A stretch of DNA of 64,000 nucleotides from Subdoligranulum variabile. Lineage in GTDB: Bacteria; Bacillota; Clostridia; Oscillospirales; Ruminococcaceae. Of this stretch, positions 25,866 through 35,774 are shown one piece after another; the stretch's first letter is position 1, and every line of letters begins with the position of its first letter. The translations under genes and the position numbers were made by a program. The stretch lies in assembly GCA_004554775.1 (NCBI GenBank), contig SFKI01000016.1:28859-92858 (forward strand). Direction: 5' to 3'. Below the pieces are notes generated by a model that saw only the letters and a list, made by a program, of their open reading frames with translations, was not told where the DNA came from and made no database searches.

Positions 25866-28358
25866 ATGCAGAACCACAAAGTAAATCTGAACACCCTCTA
25901 TTTGTCCGACAAGCTGCAGGCCGAGCTGCGCATGATCAGCCGCTGCCCGCTGACTTTGGTCGTGGCGCCGATGGGCTACGGCAAGACCACCGCCGTCAAC
26001 TGGTATCTGGACGAATGTGCGCAGGTGCCGGGCACCAAGGTGCTGCGCATCAACGTGTACTCTAACAGCCTGCCCATCTTTTGGCAAAGCGTACAGTACG
26101 CCTTTGCCCATGCCGGGTTCGATGTGCTGCGCGGGTACGACTGCCCCAGCGATGCCCCCACCGTCGCCATGCTGATGGACGACCTGTGCCATGCACTGGC
26201 CGGGCCGGATGCCTGCTATATCTTCCTTGATGATTTCCACTTGCTGGAGGATCGCCGCGCGGAGGTCTTTATCCTGCAATGGGCGCAGCGCCTGCCGGAG
26301 AATGTACACCTGATCGTCGCCAGCCGCAACCGTTATCTGTCCGACGACGAGCTTGTGCGGCTGGGCGGCCGTGTCTGCCTGTTTGGCCCCAAGCAACTGC
26401 GGCTGGACAAAGCCGGGCTGGGCGCGTACATCCGCCGCTGCGGGGGCGAGCTTTCAGACGAGGTCGTGCAAAAACTGCTTTACGCCACCGAGGGGTGGTT
26501 CTCGGCCGTTTATCTGAGCCTGCAAACCTTGGAGGACCGCGGCACGCTCCCTGACCCCAACTCCGACATTTACAGCCTGTTCACCGCCGCGATGATCGGC
26601 CCGCTGCCGCCGATGCAGCAGGAGTTTTTGACCGTACTGGGGCTGGCCGATGAGTTTACCATTGAGATGGCCCGCTTTGTTACCGGGCGGGACGATGCCG
26701 CCGACCTGCTGGCTGAACTGACCAGCCGCAATGCCTTTGTCAAGCGCCTGCCGGACAGCGACTTGTACCGCTTCCACCACATGATGAAAGACTGCGCTGC
26801 GCGCCAGTTCAGCACCCTGCCGCATGAGAAGCAGACGCTGTATTACGACCGCTACGGCCTTTGGTTTGAACAGCACAACAAATATCTGCAGGCCCTGTCC
26901 ACCTACCGCGCGGGCGGCAATTATGACGCATACCTGCGCGTGGTCGAGCAGGATGTCGGTGTGCTGCTGGCCACACTGCGTCCTGCCACCGTACTGGCCG
27001 ATCTGGATGCCTGCCCGCACGCGGTACTGAAAGCCCACCCCGTTGCCCTGCTGGTGCTGATGCGCTGCATGTTCAACTGGCAGCAGATCCCCCGCATGCT
27101 GCAGCTGAAGGGCCTGCTGCTGGCGGCGCTGGAAGAGCACCCCGAGCTGGACGAAGAACAGCACGGCAACCTGCTTGGCGAATGTGTGCTGATTGAAAGC
27201 TTTCTGGTTTACAACGATATTACCGAAATGGGGCGGATGCACCGCCGCGCCGCTGCACTGCTGCACCGCCCGGCCATCAGCATCCACAGCACAGGCGGCT
27301 GGACGTTCAACTCTCCCTCGGTGCTGATGATATACCACCGCGAGGCCGGCCTGCTGGACCAGGAGTTGCGCGAGATGGACCGCTGCATGCCCTGCTACTG
27401 CCATATGACCAACAACCACGGCCAGGGGGCCGACCTGGTCATGCGCGCCGAGGCCGCCCTGCTGCGCGGCCAGTTTACCGATGCAGAGATCGAACTGGAA
27501 CGTGCCTACGCAGCCATTGAGGGCAACGGCCAGGAAAACATCGCCCTGTGCTGCGACTTTTTGGCGCTGCGGCTCTACCTGATGGGCCAGGGCCGCCCGC
27601 GCTGCACCCCGCAGGACCGCCGCGCCATTTTAAAGGGGCAGCACAACATCGTCTGGCTGAACATGTGGGACGGCTGCTGCGCTTACTTTTACGCCGTGCT
27701 GGGCAGACCGGAGCGCATCCCCGAATCCTTTGCCGGGCACGATCTGGACGCGATGAACTTTTTGGCCCCCGGTCGCCCGATGATGGACATGGTGGAAAAT
27801 CAGGTTCTGCTGGCGCAGGGCGAATGGGCCAAGGTCATTGGCCGCAGCGAAAAGCTGCTGAAAAAGTGCAGTTCCTTCCACTACGGGCTGGTTTCGCTGT
27901 ACGTCCGCATCCAGACAGCGGCGGCCTACGCCATGCTGGACAAGCAGGCCGAGGCCATCCGCCTGCTGTACCCCGCCCTGCGGGAAGCCGAGCAGGATGG
28001 GCTGGCCCTGCCGTTTGCCGAGAATTACCGCTATCTGGCCCCGCTGCTGCAAGGCTGCCCGCAGGATGCGTTCTTCCGGCAAGTTACCGCGCTGGGGGCC
28101 GAGATGACGCGGCACTGCGGCGAGTTGTGCCAGCGCAGCACCACGCCCGCCATTTTTGCTGCGCTGACCGAACGCGAGCGCGAGATCTGCACCCTGATCG
28201 CCGCGCGGCTCACCAACCGGGAGATCGGCGAAAGGCTCTATCTCTCCGAGGGAAGCATCAAGCAGTACAGCAACCAGATCTACTCCAAGCTGCAAATCGG
28301 CGGCGACACACGCACCAAGCGCAAGCGGCTGATCGACCTGCTCAATTCCGGCTCATAA
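25866..28358 (+). CDS. LuxR-family transcriptional regulator, MalT type (STAND ATPase)
   Basis: An 830-residue regulator. An N-terminal nucleotide-binding domain has Walker A APMGYGKTT (about 34-42) and Walker B YIFLDDFHLL. A winged-helix and TPR-like helical middle follows. The C-terminal LuxR helix-turn-helix is LTEREREICTLIAARLTNRE followed by LYLSEGSIKQYSNQIYSKL. MalT-type STAND proteins oligomerise on binding an inducer plus ATP and activate nearby genes. The next gene downstream, a lipoprotein, is a natural target. A TAACCA/TGGTTA palindrome at 28370-28382 lies between them. The inducer is unknown. Confidence 0.88.
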   Translation: MQNHKVNLNTLYLSDKLQAELRMISRCPLTLVVAPMGYGKTTAVNWYLDECAQVPGTKVLRINVYSNSLPIFWQSVQYAFAHAGFDVLRGYDCPSDAPTVAMLMDDLCHALAGPDACYIFLDDFHLLEDRRAEVFILQWAQRLPENVHLIVASRNRYLSDDELVRLGGRVCLFGPKQLRLDKAGLGAYIRRCGGELSDEVVQKLLYATEGWFSAVYLSLQTLEDRGTLPDPNSDIYSLFTAAMIGPLPPMQQEFLTVLGLADEFTIEMARFVTGRDDAADLLAELTSRNAFVKRLPDSDLYRFHHMMKDCAARQFSTLPHEKQTLYYDRYGLWFEQHNKYLQALSTYRAGGNYDAYLRVVEQDVGVLLATLRPATVLADLDACPHAVLKAHPVALLVLMRCMFNWQQIPRMLQLKGLLLAALEEHPELDEEQHGNLLGECVLIESFLVYNDITEMGRMHRRAAALLHRPAISIHSTGGWTFNSPSVLMIYHREAGLLDQELREMDRCMPCYCHMTNNHGQGADLVMRAEAALLRGQFTDAEIELERAYAAIEGNGQENIALCCDFLALRLYLMGQGRPRCTPQDRRAILKGQHNIVWLNMWDGCCAYFYAVLGRPERIPESFAGHDLDAMNFLAPGRPMMDMVENQVLLAQGEWAKVIGRSEKLLKKCSSFHYGLVSLYVRIQTAAAYAMLDKQAEAIRLLYPALREAEQDGLALPFAENYRYLAPLLQGCPQDAFFRQVTALGAEMTRHCGELCQRSTTPAIFAALTEREREICTLIAARLTNREIGERLYLSEGSIKQYSNQIYSKLQIGGDTRTKRKRLIDLLNSGS

Positions 28359-28399
28359 ATACCAATATCTAACCATTGGTTAATAGATTGTCAATTACC

Positions 28400-28434
28400 A
28401 TCCACTATACATTATAAGTATAGTGGATTTTTTA
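28400..28434 (+). terminator. Terminator of the MalT-like gene
   Basis: A 10-bp stem ATCCACTATA / TATAGTGGAT followed by six T. Confidence 0.85.
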
Positions 28435-28467
28435 TACCCCTTTGTCGATCAAGAAAGGAGGAAACCC

Positions 28468-29757
28468 ATGAAACACTGCAAAAAAGTCACTTCTCTGCTG
28501 CTGGCCGCAGCCCTCTGCCTTGCTGCCACGGCCTGCGGCGGCGCGGACGCGGAAAGCGCCGTGCCGGCCGCTGCGGATCTTTCGGTGTATGCCGGGTGCT
28601 GGAAATACGACACCCTGCCCTTTTACATGGTCATCAACGAGGACAACGAGTGGGTCGCCGTCAATGTCTACGGCGACCAGATCGGCCCCGGTCAGTACAC
28701 GCCCGAGGGCGATGGCATCACCCTGTGCATGAACGACGGCAGCCTGCTGACCAGCTTTACCCCGACCGATACCGGCCTGGCCGATGCCGCAGGCAACACG
28801 CTGACCGCGTGGGACTACATTTTACTGCTGCCCAATGCCACGGATGAGCTGAACATGACCGCCAACTTCCCCGACAGTTTTGCCAACGTCACCATCCAGT
28901 ACCCTGTGCAGATGAATGTGAGCACGATCCCCGGTATTGCCAACGCGCTGGCCTTTAATGCTGAGATGGAAGCCGGGACCGAGGATTATTACTCCAACCT
29001 GTTCTTTGGCTTTGAGCCGATCTCCGGCTATGACGACAAGATGACCCAGGGCCTGGCCACCGCCAAGCCGTACATGGAGCAGATGCTGAACCAGCAGCTG
29101 GAAGCCATGTACAGCGGCAAAATTTTAAAGACCGTCGCGTCGGACTGCATCGACGCCGGGAGTTACTACAGCATTACCGGCTATGTCTGGCTGGATCCGT
29201 CTGTCTTTGAGGATGCCCCCAGCGAGCCGGTGCGCGGCATTATCGAAATACGGTACTACGGCCCCACCGGGTACGCGCAGGTATCCATGGCGACCTCGCT
29301 GGAAAGCCGCATCCAGAATTACAACACCATCCGCACCAATATGCTGGCCACATGCAGCTATACCACCGATTGGGCCACCGCGCCCAAGCCGGTGCCTACC
29401 GCAGCCCCCGCCCCGGCGCAGACCCAGACGACCACAACCACGGGCAGCACGGGCGGTTCCGATTCCGGCGATTACGGTACGCCGTATTACTGGAACGATG
29501 CCGACGGCGACGTGTGGTACTGGAACGGCTCGTACAATGAGTTCATCGGCTATGGCGACAGCTACTATATCGATGATGACGGCCAGTATTATGAATCCAA
29601 CGACGCCGGTTGGGAGGACGACGGCTACGGGGACAGCTTCGACTACGAAGAAGAATATTACGAGGATTACGACCCCTGGTCCGACCCCGGCGACGGTTGG
29701 GGCGATTACGACGATTACAGCTACGACGACGATGGCTGGGGCGATTATTTTGATTGA
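28468..29757 (+). CDS. Lipoprotein with an extreme Asp/Tyr/Trp/Gly-rich C-terminal tail
   Basis: 429 residues. Start ATG after AAAGGAGG. Signal peptide with lipobox ATAC (Cys23). A globular part (about 30-310) has no family I recognise (segments WKYDTLPFYMVINED, NVTIQYPVQMNVSTIPGIAN). A Pro/Thr/Gln linker (about 325-345) leads to a low-complexity tail of about 85 residues composed almost wholly of Asp, Tyr, Gly, Trp, Glu and Ser (for example GDGWGDYDDYSYDDDGWGDY). The tail would be strongly negative, exposed outside the membrane, and could bind cations or cell-wall polymers. Located behind a MalT-type regulator gene. Confidence 0.7.
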   Translation: MKHCKKVTSLLLAAALCLAATACGGADAESAVPAAADLSVYAGCWKYDTLPFYMVINEDNEWVAVNVYGDQIGPGQYTPEGDGITLCMNDGSLLTSFTPTDTGLADAAGNTLTAWDYILLLPNATDELNMTANFPDSFANVTIQYPVQMNVSTIPGIANALAFNAEMEAGTEDYYSNLFFGFEPISGYDDKMTQGLATAKPYMEQMLNQQLEAMYSGKILKTVASDCIDAGSYYSITGYVWLDPSVFEDAPSEPVRGIIEIRYYGPTGYAQVSMATSLESRIQNYNTIRTNMLATCSYTTDWATAPKPVPTAAPAPAQTQTTTTTGSTGGSDSGDYGTPYYWNDADGDVWYWNGSYNEFIGYGDSYYIDDDGQYYESNDAGWEDDGYGDSFDYEEEYYEDYDPWSDPGDGWGDYDDYSYDDDGWGDYFD

Positions 29758-29890
29758 TGCGTAGGGCAAGACGTCGCGGGGGCCTATAGAATGCCCCCCT
29801 GCGAACCGACCCGCCGCCAACCGTACACAAGCTTTCTTTACGCGCCAGCGGCAAAACTAACGACATTCTCCGCATAATTTCCTAAACACG

Positions 29891-29940
29891 CAAACACCCC
29901 CGCGCCCACAGCGCCAGCTGCCGGGTGCGGGGGTGGTTTG
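29891..29940. terminator. Strong hairpin, possible terminator
   Basis: CAAACACCCCCGC pairs with GCGGGGGTGGTTTG around a 20-nt loop. Neither strand has a long T-run, so its role is uncertain. 29758-29890 also contains a GGGGGC/GCCCCC hairpin and no gene. Confidence 0.4.
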
Positions 29941-30019
29941 TATAGTATCGGAAATGTACTGGCCGCAGCAGCCGCTTTATGGTATACTATTTTATATTAT
30001 AATGGTAAGGAGCACCTGC

Positions 30020-30322
30020 ATGGTACGTGAATTGATGAAGGATACGGTATTTCTGGCACAAAAGGCGCTGCCAGCTGCGGCGGAGGATATCCCCACGGCA
30101 GATGACCTGCTGGACACGCTGCGTGCCCATGCGGATGGGTGCGTGGGAATGGCGGCGAACATGATCGGCGTCAACAAGGCCATCATCGTGTTTGACGACG
30201 AGGGCACCCTGCGCGAGATGTTCAACCCCGAGATCGTCTACCGCAAGGGGCTGTATCTGGCCGAGGAGGGCTGCCTTTCCCTGCAGGGGCAGCGCAAGGC
30301 AAAGCGCCACAAGACCATCTAG
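30020..30322 (+). pseudogene. Truncated peptide deformylase
   Basis: 100 codons, well started (AAGGAG, ATG), matching deformylase motif 1 (GCVGMAANMIG) and motif 2 (EEGCLSLQG) with its metal-binding Cys. It ends in TAG after RKAKRHKTI. Continuing in another frame, AQFVCR is recognisable about 20 bp later, then similarity stops. The third motif HExxH, which supplies two metal ligands, is absent, so the product cannot be an active deformylase. The cell presumably has another def gene elsewhere. Confidence 0.8.
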
Positions 30323-30465
30323 GTACCGGCGGGCAGGCTCAGTTTGTGTGCCGTGCTGATCGTGGTCCATACACTTCATACAGGAAAGTATCAAACGTTT
30401 CATGAATTGTGAAAGTGTCCTGATGCACACCTTGCAGCAGGAGGCTGAAACGGAACATATGGCGA

Positions 30466-31290
30466 TTATACAAAGCCGTTATTGCCAGAACTGTTCAACG
30501 TGCCGCCAGTGTCGGCGGGATCCACCGTCAGCGAATTGGACACATAGGTCAGCGCCGAGCCGGTGATAGTATCAGTAACTTGCACGCTTTTGGCCGTACC
30601 CTCCGAGGAAACGGTCACGGTATAGGTCACTTCGCCGGTGGCCTTATTGTAGCTGCCGGTCTTGGTGATGGAAACGGTGGCTTTATCCGGGTAGGTGACA
30701 GGCAGTTTCTGGCCGTTGCCAAAGTCGATTTCGTTCCCAGTGGGTTTTTCTGCAATCTTGCCTCCCATTGCCAGTGTAAAGCTCACGTCGGCCGCAGAAC
30801 GCAGTTTGTCGTAGTTCAGGGAAGTTGTGTTGATGGTAACAGTCAGCGTGTTGCCCTGGACGGTAAAGGTGTTGCCCTCCACATCATAGCTATTACCGCC
30901 TTCTTTCACATGGATGGTAAAGGTGGCGTCCGCTTTTTCGGTGGGCAGAACCTGAGACGGGAATTGATACGGGAGCTGGCCGTCGGTAATCATCTGGCGG
31001 TCTTGACTTTCTGAGAAGGTCAGCAGAAGCTTATACTTTTCGCCGGGGTACAGCACTTGCCTGCCATCTTCCGGCTTGGCACCTTCGATTTTTACATTCT
31101 TCACAAAATCCCGCAAATTGCAGGAATTGGAATGGGTTGAAGAAGTGCCCGTATCCGCATTGCCGGGGGTGTCTTTCCCGGTATAGGCGGAGGGTTCGCC
31201 GCTCGTCAAATTTGTATCGACCTGTTCCGCGTAGGAACCGGGCTGCGTGGTAAGGTCGCCGTCCTCGGCAAAAACATTCCAAAAATTTCC
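30466..31290 (-). pseudogene. Fragment of a surface adhesin / pilin-like repeat protein
   Basis: About 270 codons of beta-sandwich type sequence rich in Thr, Ser, Val and Asn (ITKTGSYNKATGEVTYTVTV, then SVQVTDTITGSALTYVSNSL), as in DUF11/isopeptide-type adhesin modules. There is no signal peptide at the 5' end, no start codon with ribosome site, and no C-terminal LPxTG anchor. The 3' end stops mid-module and the 5' end runs into the RND promoter. It is a piece of a larger cell-surface protein left by deletions on both sides. Confidence 0.65.
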
Positions 31291-31297
31291 CGCAGCA

Positions 31298-31326
31298 TTG
31301 CACGGATGTGCATATTGTGGTATACT
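31298..31326 (+). promoter_or_regulatory. Promoter of the RND pump operon
   Basis: TTGCAC (31298-31303), 17-bp spacer, TATACT (31321-31326). Confidence 0.8.
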
Positions 31327-31336
31327 TGCTTCATTG

Positions 31337-31356
31337 CCGACCGACCGGTCGGTCGG
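31337..31356. promoter_or_regulatory. Perfect 20-bp palindromic operator (TetR type)
   Basis: CCGACCGACCGGTCGGTCGG, starting about 10 bp after the -10, where a bound repressor blocks initiation. The TetR-family gene at the end of this operon is the likely binder, giving autoregulation. Confidence 0.85.
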
Positions 31357-31391
31357 ATTTTGGAAAGTTCTGGAAAGGATCCTTTTGCCCT

Positions 31392-34300
31392 ATGCCAAAA
31401 TACAGTGTCAAAAAGCCTTTTACCGTTCTGGTGGCGGTCATTCTGGTAGTGGTGCTGGGCGTGGTCAGCCTGGTGCGCATCCAGACGGATCTGCTGCCCG
31501 CGATGAACCTGCCCTACCTGCTGGTGATGACCACCTATCCCGGTGCCAGCCCGGAGCAGGTGGAAAGCGACGTGACCCAGCCGCTGGAAAACAGCCTGTC
31601 TACGCTGAACGGCGTAAAAAATGTAACCAGCCAAAGCAACGAGAACTACAGCCTGATCTTTTTGGAATACCAGGAAGATACCGACATGGACAGCGCCATG
31701 GTCAAGGCCAGCACTGCCATCAACCAGCTGGGCGACGCCCTGCCTGACATGGCCAGCACGCCGACACTGATCGAGATCAGCCCCGATATGATGGCCACCC
31801 AGTACGTGGCTGTGGACTGCGAGGGCATGGACATCTACGAGCTGTCCGACTACATCAACGACACGATCTTGCCCCAACTGGAGCGCGTGGACGGCGTGGC
31901 GAGTGTTTCGACCACCGGCCTGGTCAAACAGACCGTGCAGATCACCCTCGATCAGGACAAGATCGATGAGGTGAACGACAAGCTGCTGGTGAAAGTCAGT
32001 GACCGGCTGGCCGAAGCCAAGGACCAGCTGGACGAGAACCGCGCCAAGATCAACGAAGGTCTGGCCCAGCTGGACGACGCGCAGGCACAGCTGGACAGCG
32101 GCAAGGTGCAGCTGAACACCCAGAAATCCAACATCACCCAGCAGCTGCGGGACGCCATTACCCAATTGGACGACCAGATCCCCACGCTGGAGCAGAAGAT
32201 CGCCGACCTGAAAAGCCAGCTGGACAAGGCCAACCAACAACTGGGCAGCCTGAAGACCGATCCGTCCAGCCTGCCGGAGGTCACCCTGCCCATCGACGAC
32301 GCGCTGTTTGCCAGCTGCAAGCAAATTCTGGCCCAGTACGATAGCGAGTACAACGCCGCCGCCCTGCCCGCCAATCTGGAAGAAGCCAAGAGCGACCTTA
32401 ACAAGATGGCTGCCATGATCGCCTCCATCGACCGCGCCGATGCCGCCATCCAGGCCGCTGCCGCGCTGCTGACCGGCGATGCCACCATCGAGCAGGCCAA
32501 TGCCGCGCTGAACATTCAGATCACGGCGCTTACGCTGCAAATTCAGCAGTTGCACAATGAAATCACCAACGGCATCAACAGCGGTGCCACCGACGAGGAG
32601 CTGCAGGCCAAGCACGACCAGCAGACCGCCCTGCAGGCCCAGCTGACCACGGCCACCGCCAACCGCGAGGCCCTGACCGGCTACAGCGACATGGTGAACA
32701 CCCTGTCCACCACCCGCACCGCTTTGCAGAACGCCACCGTGCTGCTGAACGCCCGCAAGGACGCCGAGTCCAGCCTGAACAGCAGCACCGAGGAACTGCG
32801 CAAGACGCTGCAATCCACCATCTCCAGCCTGAACGACCAGCTGACCAAGGCCCAGGCGATGCTGACCCAGCTGAACGACCAGCGCGCCAAGCTGCAAACG
32901 ATGCTGGAGAATCTGGAAGAGAACCCCGTGGACCCCAGCCTGGCCGACATGGCCGTGCAGCTGCTTTTGAGCGGCAGCGAAACCCAGCTACAACTGGGGC
33001 AGTTCCAGCTGGAAAGCGGCCGCACCCAGTTGGAGGCCGGCAAGACCCAGCTGGATGCCGCCCAAAAAGAGTACGAGTCTGCCCGCGAGGAAGCGCTGAA
33101 AAACGCCAACCTGAACCAGCTGCTGAACATGAACACCCTGAAGCAGCTGATTGCAGCGCAGAACTTCTCGATGCCCGCCGGGTACATTGAGGGCGGTGCG
33201 GGCGACGACAACCGCTACATTGTAAAGGTAGGCGATACCTTTGACAGCGCCGACACGCTGAAAAGCATGGTGCTGTGCAGCATTGACGGCATTGGCGACG
33301 TGCGCCTGGCCGACGTGGCCGACGTAGAGATCACCGACAACGCCGACGACAGCTATGCCAAGGTAGGCGGCAACCGTGCGGTGCTGCTCTCCATTTACAA
33401 AAGCTCCACGGCGTCTACGTCTACGGTTTCGCAGGCAAGCACCGCCGCCATGCAGACGATGATGGACGACCGGGACGGGCTGCATCTGACCACCATCATG
33501 GACCAGGGCGACTATATCCAGATGATCGTCAAGAGCGTACTGTCCAATCTGGTCGAGGGCGCGGCACTGGCGATTCTGGTGCTGGCATTGTTCCTGAAAG
33601 ATCTGCGCCCGACGCTGGTGGTTGCCATTTCGATGCCGCTGAGCGTGCTGTTTGCCATCGTAATGATGTACTTTACCGGCATCACCTTTAATATTCTGAA
33701 CCTGTCCGGCCTGGCGCTGGGTATCGGCATGCTGGTGGATAACTCGGTCGTTGTTATCGAGAACATCTACCGTCTGCGCGGGCGCGGCGTACCGGCCCCA
33801 CGGGCTTCGGTGCAGGGCGCACGGCAGGTGGCAGGATCCATTATTTCCTCGACCCTGACGACCATCTGCGTATTTTTGCCGATGATCTTCTCCACCGGCA
33901 TGGTGCGCGAGCTGCTCACCGACATGGCCCTGACCATCACGTTCAGCCTGCTGGCCTCGCTGATCGTGGCGCTGAGCGTCGTGCCCTGTGCGGGTTCGAC
34001 CGTGCTACGCAGCCAGAAAGAGGTCAAGCATCCGCTGTTTGACAAGCTGCTGGACGGCTACGAGAAAGCCCTGCGCTTCTGCCTGAAGGTCAAGGCGCTG
34101 CCGCTGGGGCTGGCCATTGCGCTGCTGGTGCTGTCGGTCTGGCGCATCACGACGATGGGCATTGTCATGATCCCCGAGATGGGCAGCAACCAGCTTTCCA
34201 TCACCGTGGATGTGGCTGACGACACGCCCAAGGAGGAGGCCTTTGCCACTGCCGATGCCGTGATGGACGCTGTGAGTGCCATCGACGGCGTGGAGACCGT

Positions 34301-35774
34301 GGGTGCAATGTCCGGCGGCAACAGCATGGTTTCGATGATGGGCAGTGACGCCGCTGTGGACAACACGAGCTTTACCTACTATGTGCTGCTGACCGATGCA
34401 GGTGCCCGCCGGGGCAGCGAGATCCAACAGGAAATTGCCGATGCGACCGCTTCCCTGCCCTGCGAGGTGAGCGTGAACGCCAACGGCATGATGGATATGA
34501 GCGCGCTTTCCGGCAGCGGCATCGAGGTCGACCTGTACGGCAACGACCTGGACGATCTGAACACTGCCGCCAGCCAGGTAGTGGACCTGCTGAACGGCGT
34601 GGACGGTATCGTCAATGCCAGCGACGGGCAGGAGAACGGCGACGAAGAGATCAATATTTCTATCGACAAGGATAAGGCCATGCGGATGGGCCTGACCGTG
34701 GCGCAAGTCTACCAGCAGGTGGCCGCCAAGCTGACCACCGACACGACCGCCACGACGCTGAAAGCCAACGGCACCAACTACACCGTGACCATTGTGGACA
34801 AGACCGAAACGCCCGACCTGGACAGCCTGTTCAACCTGGAATTTGAGACAACGACCACCGACGACGACGGCAATAGCGTGACCGAGACCCACACTCTGGG
34901 CGAATTTGCCACCCGCACCACAAGCGCGGGCTTTGTCTCGATCGCACGCGAGAATGGTTCCCGCAAGATGAGTGTTACCAGCGAGACCGCGGACGGCTAC
35001 AACACCACCCTGCTCTCCCGCGAGGTAGAGCCGAAGCTGGCCGCGCTGGACCTGCCCGACGGCGTGACCGCCGAGCTGGCCGGTGAGACCACCCAGGTGG
35101 CCGAAATGCTGCAGCAGATGGTGTTGATGATGTCGCTGGCGCTGATCTTCGTCTACTTTGTTATGGTGGCGCAGTTCCAGAGCCTGCTGTCGCCGTTCAT
35201 CGTGCTGTTTACCATCCCGCTGGCCTTCACCGGCGGCATGCTGGGGCTGATGCTGGCAGGCGAGCAGCTTTCACTGATCTCGCTGATGGGCTTCCTGGTT
35301 TTGATGGGCGTTGTCGTCAACAACGGCATCGTCTTTGTGGACTACGCCAACCAGCTGCGCATTGGCGGGCTGGAGCGCACCGACGCGCTGGTTGCCACCG
35401 GCCGTACCCGTATGCGCCCGATCTTGATGACTACCCTGACGACCGTGCTGGCGATGATCACGATGCTGTTCAGCCAGGATGTGGGCAGCGATATGAGCAA
35501 GGGCATGGCGATCGTTATCATCGGCGGCCTGACCTATGCCACGCTGATGACGCTGTTCATCGTACCCGTGATGTACGACCTGTTCTACCGCAAGCCGCCG
35601 GTGAACATTGACGTCGGCGATGATGGCATGGACGACCTGCCCGATGACGCTGCCGAGTTTGCGGCCGAATTTGCCGCACGCCGCGCGGGCACGCCCCAGC
35701 CCACCGATGCGGCCCCGGCCGAACCCGAAAGCTTTGAAACGACCCTGCTGCCCCCGAAGGAGGATGCCGAATGA
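31392..35774 (+). CDS. RND-family exporter with a long coiled-coil insertion (SwrC/AcrB-like)
   Basis: A 1460-residue pump with the AcrB plan: an N-terminal helix (TVLVAVILVVVLGVVSLV), porter domains, and two sets of transmembrane helices containing LGIGMLVDNSVVVIENIYR (first half) and the matching helices in the second half (MGFLVLMGVVVNNGIVFVDY). Usual members have about 1030 residues. The extra length is a roughly 380-residue insertion (about 195-575), heptad-rich and full of Gln/Leu/Lys/Asp, in the first extracellular loop. In a Gram-positive cell it may bridge the wall in place of a separate adaptor. The C-terminal tail is acidic. Coupled to the TetR gene (ATGA overlap). Lipids, surfactants or drugs are possible cargo. 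Confidence 0.88.
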   Translation: MPKYSVKKPFTVLVAVILVVVLGVVSLVRIQTDLLPAMNLPYLLVMTTYPGASPEQVESDVTQPLENSLSTLNGVKNVTSQSNENYSLIFLEYQEDTDMDSAMVKASTAINQLGDALPDMASTPTLIEISPDMMATQYVAVDCEGMDIYELSDYINDTILPQLERVDGVASVSTTGLVKQTVQITLDQDKIDEVNDKLLVKVSDRLAEAKDQLDENRAKINEGLAQLDDAQAQLDSGKVQLNTQKSNITQQLRDAITQLDDQIPTLEQKIADLKSQLDKANQQLGSLKTDPSSLPEVTLPIDDALFASCKQILAQYDSEYNAAALPANLEEAKSDLNKMAAMIASIDRADAAIQAAAALLTGDATIEQANAALNIQITALTLQIQQLHNEITNGINSGATDEELQAKHDQQTALQAQLTTATANREALTGYSDMVNTLSTTRTALQNATVLLNARKDAESSLNSSTEELRKTLQSTISSLNDQLTKAQAMLTQLNDQRAKLQTMLENLEENPVDPSLADMAVQLLLSGSETQLQLGQFQLESGRTQLEAGKTQLDAAQKEYESAREEALKNANLNQLLNMNTLKQLIAAQNFSMPAGYIEGGAGDDNRYIVKVGDTFDSADTLKSMVLCSIDGIGDVRLADVADVEITDNADDSYAKVGGNRAVLLSIYKSSTASTSTVSQASTAAMQTMMDDRDGLHLTTIMDQGDYIQMIVKSVLSNLVEGAALAILVLALFLKDLRPTLVVAISMPLSVLFAIVMMYFTGITFNILNLSGLALGIGMLVDNSVVVIENIYRLRGRGVPAPRASVQGARQVAGSIISSTLTTICVFLPMIFSTGMVRELLTDMALTITFSLLASLIVALSVVPCAGSTVLRSQKEVKHPLFDKLLDGYEKALRFCLKVKALPLGLAIALLVLSVWRITTMGIVMIPEMGSNQLSITVDVADDTPKEEAFATADAVMDAVSAIDGVETVGAMSGGNSMVSMMGSDAAVDNTSFTYYVLLTDAGARRGSEIQQEIADATASLPCEVSVNANGMMDMSALSGSGIEVDLYGNDLDDLNTAASQVVDLLNGVDGIVNASDGQENGDEEINISIDKDKAMRMGLTVAQVYQQVAAKLTTDTTATTLKANGTNYTVTIVDKTETPDLDSLFNLEFETTTTDDDGNSVTETHTLGEFATRTTSAGFVSIARENGSRKMSVTSETADGYNTTLLSREVEPKLAALDLPDGVTAELAGETTQVAEMLQQMVLMMSLALIFVYFVMVAQFQSLLSPFIVLFTIPLAFTGGMLGLMLAGEQLSLISLMGFLVLMGVVVNNGIVFVDYANQLRIGGLERTDALVATGRTRMRPILMTTLTTVLAMITMLFSQDVGSDMSKGMAIVIIGGLTYATLMTLFIVPVMYDLFYRKPPVNIDVGDDGMDDLPDDAAEFAAEFAARRAGTPQPTDAAPAEPESFETTLLPPKEDAE

